From NCBI GenBank assembly GCA_003116995.1, contig BDSL01000079.1, positions 460,204 through 524,203 of the forward strand: 64,000 bases of DNA, read 5' to 3'. Under the pieces are notes generated by a model that did no database searches, had not been told where the DNA came from, and worked only from the letters and a program-made list of their open reading frames with translations. This DNA comes from Yamagishiella unicocca (Eukaryota > Chlorophyta > Chlorophyceae > Chlamydomonadales > Volvocaceae). Shown here in pieces: positions 15,001 through 27,000 of the stretch (within the stretch, counting starts at the first letter, position 1; each line of letters starts with the position of its first letter). A program made the position numbers and the translations under genes.

Positions 15001-18000
15001 ATGTTGGCGCCGCACTTCCGCACCATGAAGGTCAGCCGACCGATGTCGTTCAGCAGGGCGGCCAAGATGACAGGCTCCATGACGGACGGGAAGTAGCGCG
15101 CGGAGTAGTTGCCGGACAAGAAGGTCACCTGCGGCACATAGCCGTTGATTTGGGTACAACTTCAGTACCGTACTACATGGCATCACGTACGATACGCAAA
15201 GGTATAGTACGCATCAGAATCCTGCAGGCCCCGACCCACCATTTCCCTCTTCTCTTGCAGAGCCTTCCTGCTCCTCCGCCCGAGAGCAGCGTCACCTCCC
15301 TGCGCGCAAAGCGGGTGCACATCGGTCAGAAACGATGTGCGGAGTGCCACCTGCAAGCTTGCTGCCAGAACATGGGACTAGCTAGCTGCCAGCAGCTGAC
15401 TTGCGGTGGCTGCCCACGTCACGACATCAGCCATAGCGCGGTGTGGCGGCACACGAACGAATTAACCTGTAAATAATTGAGCAAAACACGCACCTTTGCC
15501 GCAGCATCCGCCTCCATCTCCTGCAGTTCTTCCTTCACCCGGGGCAGCATCATCAAACGCCACACAGTTGCCGAGTCGACCAGAGGCTGCGCGTTGAGTA
15601 CCATGTCCGCAATCTGCTGAACTACTTTGTTGTTGCGCTCCCTGGATTAAACAGGAACAGCATCAATGCTCATCGATCATCGTTAAGCATACCTGCATGA
15701 CTACCTGATAAAAATCACCTTGCCGACGAGCGAACAGTCGTACCTAAATGCTGTATGCGCTGTACTTCGGCCCTAAATAGTACTAAACCAAGCCCAAACG
15801 GTCAACTAGTCTGCCCATGCCGTCTTCCCAGTCTTAATTGCATTAATTTATCTCTCCCTTGTGTCTACCCACTTAGCCAGCATGAACATGGCGTACGACA
15901 GCGGCGTGATGCCGTGTGCATCCGGTATGTTGGGCAGCGCGCCGCTGTACTTGAGCAGCACCTCGACACACTTGGCCCGCCCCAGGCGGACGGCGTACAC
16001 CAGCGGGGACGTGAGGGCCAGCTCGGGACGAGACGGCAGGTTGGGCAGCCCGAACCATGCCTGGGCTCCCGGGGGGGATGGGGTCACACAGTTATGCAAG
16101 GAGCCAATATATATTATTAACGAAGGTGTAGCGAGGCTCAGGGCTGTGCTATTCATGACTATCGCCTACTATCCCCCAGCATAGCCCCAATTTATGCACG
16201 GTATCTGCCCACACGTACCTTCTTGGAGCGGATCTTGGGCTTCTCCCCTGGACCCCGTGGCCCACGCAGCTTGGCCTCCTCCGCGGCCTGAAGGGGCCAG
16301 GTAAGCCATGTTTCAAGCAGTGGCGGTCGGGGACTTTATGATCCCGCAAACACTGCCGTTCACGGCTACATACACATCGCTAATTCAAGGAGTACGATTC
16401 AAGGGGTATGTGTACTCGCCTTTGCGCCCAGCCGCAGGAAGCTCTTCCACTTGCCGATCTTCTGCGGGTACTCCACGGGCGACATGCTCTTGTGATACCA
16501 CCCGATGTTCCTGTATGGCAAGGCACCGCATGATGGTTGAACCATGCGGTACTGTACCTTCAAGAGGGACATGGGGCAGGCTACCCGGCCCATCACGCAC
16601 CGGGCGCGCAACTCGGGCCCCTCCAAAAGCTTGTCCTCCTTAATGACGTACGAGTGGACCCGCGCCATGAATGCATCCAAGTGGTCCTCGTACGTCTCCT
16701 CGGGCAGCTCGAAAGTCTCCACCATCATATAGCGGGGAAGTCCGTTGCAGCGTGACCCCTCCTGGTAGTACGGCTCATTAGCGTACAGCTTCTCGCCTGC
16801 ACGCCAGCAGCAAACAGCACCAAATTTGGGACCCAGAAAAGGAAACTTTGTTTAGCTAATACCCGCCTCAAATGCATTAGGAATGTACCCCAATAACCCT
16901 CGAGTGCGGATCTATCCGGTAACAGTGGCTCGCGTCTTGTCACAGCGAATTGACGATCAAGTTCGTTGTAAAGCGCACTGCTAAGCTGCCTTCCAGTCCG
17001 CCAGCACCCCCCATGTACGCACCGCTGACGCCCGACACCAGCTTGCCGCCCACGGCCGACATGCTCTGGCGGAAGCTCTTAGAGCGCTCGCTGGGAGCTG
17101 ACTCGGAGGGCAGCCGGGACATCACACGCGAAGACATCGACCTCAAAGAACCCCTATTCAGCAGTGGGGCTTGCTCATCTTCGTCGGTGTCCCCGTCTTT
17201 CACATCATCCTGAAATCGGAAACTCCGCCTGCTTTTGGAAGCTGCTAGCGGCGCTTCTGGCTCCCCGAGACGTAGACGCTCCTCGCCCGCGTCTTCAGGA
17301 GTGGCCTCACGGCTACCCCGGGAATGCATACTCGAAGACCTTGACTTGGCGCGCTGCATGTCTGACTTTGTCGAGCGGCCTTCCAGGAGTGGGGCCCGCT
17401 CATCATCTTCTTGGGATCGGGAACTCTGCCTCGTCTCAGACGCCGCTGCTTCCAGGACAGTGTCCTCCATGTCTTCGACTTCGACGTCCTGATAGTGCGG
17501 ACAGAGCGCATGTCGGTGGCGGTTGAGTATTGCACTTCATTACCCGTACGTACGGCTCCGTACTGCGAGGTGACCCCCCAATGCCGGTTGTTACGGACAA
17601 GCACTGCCGGAGCACTTCATTTGATGGCTTGGGAGGATTCACACACAACACCAATTTGCATTGGCCGTACCCAGGCGAGGCGGCAGCCGCCGGGCTGCGC
17701 CCTACCGTTCCATGTGCAACCACTGCGCACTGTACGGTAAGTAAGCGATGCTCACCTCGCGGCTCTCGGCTACCGGCCCTGCGGCCTTCCTTGTAGGGGC
17801 CGGGTTCGACTTGGAATGCAAGCCAGCGGCCTCGTGTCCGGACGTAGCCACGCCGGTATTAGGGCTCTCGGATGGCGGTGGCGCAGCGCCAGCTCCAACC
17901 ACCGCAGGTGAACTGGGCAAACTGGTGATCGATTTGCGGCGAAGCCACTTGCTTGGGCTGCCGGCGGCAAACGTCCTGAGAGCGCACGCACGCAGTAAGG

Positions 18001-21000
18001 CATGTACGTCATGTCTTGGCTGTACTTTGGCGCGCCATTGGCGTGGAAAGGGGTAAAGAGGAAAGGGGAGGGGGGTGCGCGCCCGACAATCAACTCACAC
18101 GCGCGGCCCCATGTCCGTACCCGTAACCACGCGTTCAGACCCCCCGCCAGTCTGCGTCCATGCCTGCCTCTCACCCGTCATCGGCGTCTGTCGTCTCAGG
18201 CACGACAGCGCTTGGCAGCCTGCGCCGGAACAGCTTGTGCGCAAAACCACTGCTCACTCGGCTGACCAGCTCCGGGGTACCGCCCCCCTGCGACTCGCGG
18301 GAAGCGCCTGCACCCAACACGCTTTCACTGTCCTCGTCTGGCTCCTCTTGGCCGCTGCGCCACATGGCGCTGGCGATGCTGCGCTGCTCCGCATTAATGG
18401 CCTCCCAAATCTCATCCTCAACGTCCTCCTCGTCGATGCACTCATCCCCCTACAGCGAGCGAATGGAACATGTACGGCAGGAATGATGTACCATTAGGTA
18501 AAAAATATACTTAAGCCGTGCGCTCCACGGGGTATTGCGCATCTGTCCAGTCAGAAGGCGCATCAAGTCAAGCCAGAAAGCAAGCCAGGCTTTACCCGGG
18601 ATGCCAGTAGCCGCGACACCATCGAATCGGCGATGCAACAAGACGAACTTTAAGAATACTGTCGTCGTGCCATTGCGCAATCCGTGGGACAACATGTGAC
18701 AGTTTCTGAATGCCACTCTGCGCTGACGCTGCTCTCGCTGACACGCACCTCCTCGCACACGTTGTACTTGTCCTCCCAGTGCGGCTCATCCTCCAGGTTG
18801 ATGTCGGGCAGCGAGCCGCGATCCACCCAAAAGTCGTCCCACCTGCACAACACAATCACAGATTAGAAAGGACCCACGCGTCGGTGCTTAGGCTGGCAGC
18901 CCTGGTTCTATTCGCCACAGGTACCCAGCAAATAACCATGCGGCGGGAACGAAGTTCAACCAAGCTCGCGTCGCGATTCCTGTGCCTCCCGTCATACTCT
19001 TCCCCCCACCTACCAGCGCATGCCGCGACGGCGCCAGCGCAGCATCATGCGCGGCGTGGGCCCGGCATAGAAGCTCTCCACCTCGCCACTGGCGATTAGC
19101 CCAGCCAGCTCCTCGTCCTCACCGCAATCGTCGTCCGAGCTGTCGCTGTTGGGGGCCCGCCGTCGGTGGCCTCGCTCGACACCCTCCGCCACCGCACCCG
19201 GATCAGCAACAGCCGCGGCGTCACCTTCATTATCCTCCGCTGCTGCCGCAACCTCCTGTGGTAGGGGTTTTGTGAGTATGTAAACCGTGCTGTGATGGTG
19301 TCCGTGCATCTTATGTAAGCTAGTACACGGAACACCGGTAGGTTGACCATTCAGCGGCCGTCCGTCCAGTCCTCAAGTCGGATATCCCCACAGCGTTGCA
19401 GGAACAAGCATGGTACTTCGGCCCCAAGCAAGTGACCGTACCTCACTATCTTCGCCGTTGTATTCGTCGACCTGCAATCATCGCGGACGCCAAGCACAGT
19501 GGCATTCATACGTTTTAACCCTTTCCGAACCGTCAACCCCCTGAAAGACGGGCCATGCACTTTGCCTAAATGAAACAGCACGATTTCACGTCACACACGC
19601 CGGAGTGCTCATAGACACCAAAAGCAGAAGCGAAGAACGCATAGCAGGATCAATGCGTAATCTGCGATCGTTCACCCATGGGTAGGCGGGAAGAAGCAAT
19701 ATCCGGCCCATCTACGTACCAGCTCTTCGTCCTCGTTGTCCAGAGCGTTATTCACTTGTCTTGGTGCGAAGTCTAGGAAGTCTGCCTTGTCCTCCACCTT
19801 CACGTCGGGGGGCGGCCGCGAGCAGTGTTACAACCAAATACCGTTGTCAGTGTTCTAAAAAACGTTCGGAACGTCCTGTCTCTGGGCTTTCGCACAGGCA
19901 ACAACATTCGCAACCTCCAACACCACTGCATTCACTCGCGCACTCACCTTGAGTTCAGCGCCGGGCATGTCGTCGGCGTCATCAGCGGTGGTGGCCAACA
20001 GCTCCAGGGAGCCGCCACAGCCCGCCCACAGGCCCAAGAATGCGGAGAAGCCTGAAACCGGACACGTCATTGTATGCACTGTCAGGGACAGCTATGGCAT
20101 ACCAGAGGCGGTATCCACTATGCCGAGCATCATAAGCACCCCATACATCCCGTCATCCATTCGCTCACCGTAGCGCACCGCCCTGTGCGGCCAGCCTTCG
20201 CCCACCAGGTCCACGCACTGCTTCCAAGCCTTGGTGCCATCGCGCCTCGTAATCATGACACCGCGTTCTGGACGCGCACCCATCTACACCATGGCAACAG
20301 CAACATGGTAAAACGTGGGAGGGTAGGTAGGAAAAGCGAGACCCACTCCTCAAGATCTGTGCAGCCGCTAGTGCGAGTTCAACAACATTTGGAAGGGGTT
20401 ACTGTCTGTTTGCTACATGCACGGTGGTCCGGCCTAGTGGCAGAGCAGGCATGAGGGCCGGCCCAAGCAGTCGGCGGGGCGCAACTAGGTTGGTAGTGAC
20501 ACGGCAGCTCAGCCTGTTCCGAAAAACACGAACACTGTCGTAGCCCAGCTACTATGATCTGCGTGGTAATGGTGGAGCAGTGTCGATACCGGCCCGTGCC
20601 CTCGCACACGTCGAGGCGATGGAATACAGGTCGAGTCTCATGGCCGGGTCGAGCATGGCATGATCGAGTCTTATGTTCCGCCCCGACCGACCTGCAGTAG
20701 AGCCGCCGCCACCTTGAGCGACGCGGCCCTGTCCAGGTGCATGGCGTGCTGCAGTGCGGTGCGCCCCTGGCTATCAACTGCGTTCACGTCGGCCCCGCGA
20801 TTGAGCAATAGCTGCGAAGGACAACCATTACGTGAGCGGGAGTGAGTCCGAAGGTAACATGCACCGACGCACAGGTGAAGCCAAGAAAACGTATAAACAT
20901 GGTCACAGCAGTACCATTGATGTTGCATGGACGCACGTCGGCAGCAACGGCGTTGAGAGCACGTCCGGAGTTCAGGAGCTCCGTGTACGTAAGACGTGTT

Positions 21001-24000
21001 GCAACATGGCAGGTGATCAGCAGTCATTCAAAATGCAATCCAGATGCGTTCATGCGCTGCCTCGACCCTCCCTGACCCACCTGCATAGCCGAGATGCTGA
21101 CGCCCTTCGCGGCGCACATAAGCGGCGTCTGTTCCGGCACGGTGCCTGGCACGGTGATCGGCTCGGTGCAGCACAGCGAGCCGGTGGTGCCCACCTGCTC
21201 CGGGGCAGTGGAGCTCGACCTCTGGGCGTCCGTGTTCGGGTCGATCCCGACCTCGTCCACCAGGTACCTGCGACGTACATCCACCAGGCAGCAGGCTAAA
21301 TGTGTGGCGGCCATGAAGGCCCTCTTACTCTGCCCTGGCGGCGGATAGAACTACCAAAGAGAAGTTTGCCCTCACGGAAGAACCTTGGCGCGAATGCTGG
21401 ACTCATCAGAAAACGTTGGGGCCTGATGCGCCTTCTTGCCAACTACTAGGCATGGGACAACGGAACAGCCCTTATCGTTCACCGTTAACCTGTACCAAAC
21501 ACAGCATCCGTTCCACACACCTGACCAGCCAGGCGTTATCGTGGAAGGCCGCCAGAGCGAGAGGGGTGTAGCCCTTGTCATCGCGCTTGTTCCAGTCTAG
21601 CGTGCCACAGTGCTCGGTCAGGACACGCACGGCCTTCTCCGCAAACGTACTCAGGTTGTTCTGCGCGGTGCGGCAAAGGGTTACAACGGCGGATGACCGA
21701 CTCCCAATGAAAGTGCCTCAACAGCTGATACGTCTTTGCCATTGCCTTGCAATGGGCTTAATGGCAAAAACCACCGACCCAGCCACCGTTTCGGTGCCTG
21801 TGTTCATGGCTCTCACACGTTGTACTCGTTCGCACCTTGCAGATTGCGAGCATGGGGTGCGCCGTCTCGCCGGCGCTAGCCATGTCTGCCCCGGCCCCAA
21901 TCAGTTGGTCGAAGATGCTGCTGTCGTTGTCGTATGTGACGGCGGTGGCACAGCGTAGCACACGCGCCAGCGGCACCTCACCCAGTGAGTTGGCCTCGTT
22001 CGGGCTGCAGCCCTACGAGAGCAGAAACACATCATCGGAGGCTCCGTTGTGTAGACACGGGGCTGCGCTCCCGACACTGGCAACCGGGTGCGGTCAGGGC
22101 ATTACCGTTGCGCCACGGCAGGGTATGTACCCACCTACTCGAGTCAGGATCAGTTATGGGCCCAAGCAGCACGCGCTCCAACCCATGGCGGTTGCATCCG
22201 TTGATAGGTTGCGCTAGCCCTCATGTTTATTCGATCGAGTCCGCCGTACTAGCTAGAGGCCCATGAGCTTCGGCACATGGGTGCTGACGGTCCCAGCTGA
22301 ACAATCCGGCTGACACAAGATGGCATCGACCCGGTCCATCAAACTAATTCCTTACCCCAGCTGCCTACCTTCTGTAGCAGCACCCTGACCACCTTGTCCT
22401 GATGACCTTGGATGGCCAGCAGCAGCGGTGTGTCCACGACTGAGGGATTACGCGGTTAAGAGGGAGATTGCCAAGCTGGGGTACAGGAAGGTCTAGACCG
22501 TGAGGCACGAGGGTAAGAAAGTGGGAGACGCAGTGGATCACATAAACAGTCTGAGTGTTTGCCCGCACAACACACAACGAATGGCAACCTCGACTACTAC
22601 GTCCGAGGCAGTTTTATATCACCGAGGAAAGCGTGGGCTCCGACCAGCTCTAGTCATCACGCTCACTGTCGCGATTCAGGGGTGAGGGGAATAGTTCGGT
22701 CTGCCCCCTTCCCATGCGTGTCTGTACGGCCGAGCCCCTGCTAGCTTAGGAGTCCAGAACAGAGCTTTCTATCAAGTAAGCAAAGAAGAAGAAAAGAAGA
22801 CACATGATAAGCAGCTAAGCGCTAAGTGGTTCGGTCCTAGTTCTGCGACATGTAAACCTGGTGATGCTAGTGCTTGGGTGACCCATTCTCAACTTACGAC
22901 AGCATCTCGACACTCACAACGCAAATCGGGCCACATGGTGTTAAAAGATCAAGAAACGCCTTGCTCACCGGCTTTCCTCGCGCCTATTACTGGCGTAGTA
23001 AACATGTCCCCCAGCTGCTCAATCAGCGACACGGAGTTGCTCTGAGCCCTGTCGTCAGGGCCGGACTTGAGCGCCAAGTGGTACGCGGACAGCCCCGACT
23101 TGTTAGTTGTGAGCAGGGCCTGAGTTTTGAGCGTGGTGACAGGTGGTGAGGCACGTAGATCAGGCGGCAGGGACGGGGAGCGAGTTGGGGCAGCTACGCG
23201 GAAAGGGTGCAGTATGTACATGGTCGCTAAGTAGCCCTCACTCCGCCTTTCACGCTTTGGGAGGCTGCATTGACATCCCATGTATACCATCGATACCAAT
23301 ATATCCACAATCTCTCCTTGATCGGTTTACCGATTTACTCCCGACCGACCTTTAGCTTGTCGTCAGCCTTCTCCAGCAGGAGCTCCACCAGCGCCTCCTG
23401 GCCCCGCATGGCGGCCAGGTGCAGAGGCGTGTTGCGCTGGCCATCAAGGGCGTAGGGCTGGCAGGCGGGTGTGCGTGTGTAGAGAGGGAAATAGAGGGGG
23501 CATGGGTAGAAAGGTAAGGGTGCACGAATGTGTATATGAACACGGCGGACTCGCACGAGACATTCATAACTCCACGGTTACATCGCCCCTACATACCTTT
23601 AATCCTGCATCCAGCAGCTCAGCGCCGAGCACCCTGGAGCCCTTGGCGGCAGCGTAGTGGAGGGCGGTGCGACCCAGGGCATCGCGGCACGAAGTAGGGT
23701 CGGCGCCCTGTTTGGCGAGCAAGCGGGCACGTGGCCAGTACGTCGACAGAAAAGTTAGCAGAATAACCTCTAAAGATTCCTGTAGAAGCCGGCTACAAGC
23801 GACACGGTGTGCGAAGGGGCGCTGACCGGCTGTGAACGAATGGAGAAGTAGCCCAGTGGACTGCAACCACTAACTAACCTGCGCACAAATCATCGCTGCA
23901 TCCCCTAACAGGTGCACACGCGTGCAATGCATCTTACCCATGACTAGGCAGCCCGACACCCACCCTCGCTAAGCTAAACAGCCACAAAGTGCCGATAGGC

Positions 24001-27000
24001 AGCTTTGGCTAAATCCACTCAGCAGCCCACGCGATGATCACTTCGATTCAGAGCATATGATACAGCAGATCCTAGCAGACAGCATGGCGATCACCACGTC
24101 CACTCGTTCTTGCCTTTGAGAACAGGATATCGTACATGCTTTTGTCGTCCGCAGCTACCGCCAAACTTATTAGCGGTACCCGCTCCCGGAAGGCTGGCAG
24201 CTGGGGAAGCGCCCCCAGGCCCAACATCTTGGTCGCCAGCTGCAGGGCACGAGCCTTAGCCAGCAGGCCAGAGGCGGCGAACATCAGCACGTGGCCCAGG
24301 ACCGTCTCCCCCTGCACGTGGGCGAAATCGTCACCCACCGTTTGGGACCGACGCCTCCTAAAACAATAGACGATGCGGGAAATGGTCGCAGGCTTGAAAG
24401 ATTTAGCCAGTGGGGCTGCGGAGGTAGGCTAAGTTGACAGTCAGCGAGGACGCACACGTGTTCCGCTCGTGCCCAAAAACATGGTACGACGACTCGATCA
24501 TCAGTGCTGCTTGGTGGCCTCCTGGATGCAACAGAATGCCTCACAGATACCCTACGTATGCCTGCCTACACGACACAATTAGGCCTCGTGTAAGCAAGGG
24601 AGTAGGCGCATGGATACCTACCTGCTTATTCTGTAGGTTGAGGAGGTTCCTGGGCACATGCACATTGTCGGTCCATGCCTCCAGCTCGTCGAACCATCCC
24701 CACTTGGCCGCGTACAGCAGCAGGCTGTTTCCCTGTGGAGGCATCCAGACAGGCATCCAGTCAGGCACCCAGGCAATCAGACCGGCAATCAGACCGGCAA
24801 TCAGGCAGGCTGTCACGCAGGCAGGGCCACAAAGCAAGCAATGCGCTGGCAAAGGGTACTAATGGCTGGCCTCCGAATTCCTCGCTCACGCACTGCCAGT
24901 GTAACCATGCACTGTTGTGCACACAGGCAGTAGATCACGACTCCTTTTCGCGTGATGTGCATCGGCCCATTATCCGCTCAACAACCAAAACACGCACCTC
25001 CTCATCCCGCACATCGAAGTCGATGCTGATTTCCATGGTTCGTCCAGGTGCATATATGGCATGGTAGAAGCAGCGCACGCATGAGGGGCAGGGGCAGCAG
25101 CGTTCTGTCATTAGAGGGTAAACAGCAAGTCGTGTTCACGGAGGTGCACATGCATTGTTTTGTGAATATAATCGTGGTAACACACGCGCACATGCACTGA
25201 TTGTCGTTTTACAAAGTAAGGTGCCATGTCCGCGTTTTCAACGTAGACGATGTTCATGCATTGAGGGCGGCTTAATTGTTTCATTGAGGACGATGTTCAT
25301 TGAATACGGTCTAAACCCTGCTGGACGATGTCCATTGTCCATGGAGCGATGTTTCTCCGTTTACCGCCTTCTGCAACTTGATGTGGTAACAATACACCTC
25401 CATACGATGCACAGGGAGTGTAGCAGATACACGTGCTCACCCCACATCAAGCTCCTTGCACATGGTTAGCACCTCACGCGCCAGCTTCAGCCTGCCCGCA
25501 GCCACAACTGCGAGCAGAGGGGTCACGCCCTTCGCATCCTGCATAGCAATAATAATATTAACTAAAGTTAGTGTAAGGCATGCAGGACGCTTATGTTGCC
25601 TTACTTCTACCCGAGTGAGACACTGCGCTCGCTCGCACAAACGTGCTTGACTGAGGTATGTGAGTTTAGCGCGTGATGCAGCGGATTAGAGTGCTAGCTA
25701 AGCTACCTCTGCCGTACGCGAACCATACATGGGACCTCGGCCCTTGCATATCGCCCTTCACATCGCCACCCAGGTTTTTCCATCGGCGAACATTCTGAGG
25801 ATTGCCTCAACGACACCTCGCATCAACAGCAGGCAGGCGTGAACCGATCGATACCTAGCCTACCGCTTGCGCGCTTCGTTTGAGCTCGGTATTACAGAAC
25901 TCACACAACGCTTTTGCCTGTCTAAGCACCGACGATTCTGTAAATAATATGAGGCAAGGAATGCCTACCTATAAGTACGACATTTGTTTTATGGTTTCCT
26001 TGGCAATTGCTGCAGGATGTAGGTTACCAACCTACCTTCAAGTTTACCAGGTAAGCCGACTTCCTTGACGCTGCGGCCCGCGATGTCATGGACTTCTCCA
26101 ACAGAATGCGGGCGGCCTTGAGCTTGCCCGTCTCCAGCGCGAGGTGCAGTGGCGTCTTGCCCGCTTTATTTTGGATGGCGGGCGGAACGCCATACCGCAG
26201 CAGCTTCTTGATTCCGCGCAGGTGGTTAATCGACACCGAGAAGTGCAAGGCCGTGTACCCTGCACGCATCGATATTCCAACATTCAGACGCGAAGTAAGC
26301 ATATGGCCGTCATCACTGGACATGTCGTATTGTGTTGATACTGGGCCAATGCTTTCTTAAATTGTGGCATCATCGCGTGCGCATTGACAGCTAAGCAGGA
26401 GCAGGAGCAGGAAAAGAAGCATGCATGCATGGCCCAGCTGAAATACCGTGCGCATAGTATGTGAATTCAACTAACGCATAACCCCCGGATCACCATCTCC
26501 CGTGCTCCTAGACGCTCCTAGTCGTCATTTTGCACGCTGGGGAGATACATGTACGCCAACTAGCCAACTAGCAAAGACGCTCATAGGCCCAATGACGACT
26601 GACGCGCACCGTATTCGTCGTCCGTCACTTCATCCCTCTCGGCTCCACTGCATATGTGTTTTAACGGCATGCGTCGCAAAAGAAGGCGCATCTGGGACCA
26701 ATCGGCCGCTACTGCCAAGCGGCGGAGCTCCTTCGGATCCTGGGGAACGAAGTAAGGTAGAGGGAATGGACAAGAGCACAGGGATGATAATAAAGGAACA
26801 CGTGCATATGACCTAGTTTGAGCCCAGGGATAATATTTCACCGAATACACACAATTCCATGCAGCGGACTCGGGCACGCACAAAATCAACTTGCTTAACA
26901 AGGACAATGAGGGATGATTGTTTCACAGGACGTCGCTAACATTCAAAGTGACACAGCGAGAGTAGGAAACAAGCCATCCCTTCATCGACACCTCAACCAG

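Larger units (their letters stand above)
20692..26739 (-). other. Ankyrin-repeat block 1 (exons 3-16, about residues 29-646)
   Basis: Successive exons translate to ankyrin consensus elements. Examples are GYTALHFSV and KTPLHLALETGK in exon 4, GVTPLLAVVAAG in exon 5, GNSLLLYAAK in exon 7, GRTALHYAAAKG in exon 9, NTPLHLAAMRGQ in exon 10, GYTPLALAAFHD in exon 14 and GADVNAVDSQGRTALQHAM in exon 16. The repeats often straddle introns; for example KGADPT appears only when exons 8 and 9 are joined through the GC donor. This supports both the splicing and one continuous domain. Ankyrin stacks bind proteins; the partner is unknown. Confidence 0.9.

Noticed and set aside
20281..20283. ATG at the head of exon 17 as a second gene start
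   Set aside because: A TGTAG acceptor lies directly before it and the preceding exon ends in phase 0, giving a continuous ankyrin reading (AALLQ-MGARPE).
21836..22004. Exon 13 of the ankyrin gene starting at 22004
   Set aside because: The GCAG acceptor there needs phase 2 from the previous exon, but that exon ends in phase 0; the CGTAG acceptor at 22013-22017 (exon to 22012) restores LLQKGCSPNEAN.
25034..25036. ATG here as the start of the ankyrin gene
   Set aside because: It is in frame with exon 6, but an AAATCAG acceptor just inside it joins in phase 2 to the upstream ankyrin exon (ELDVG-IDFDVRDEEGN), and three more exons and a better start exist upstream.
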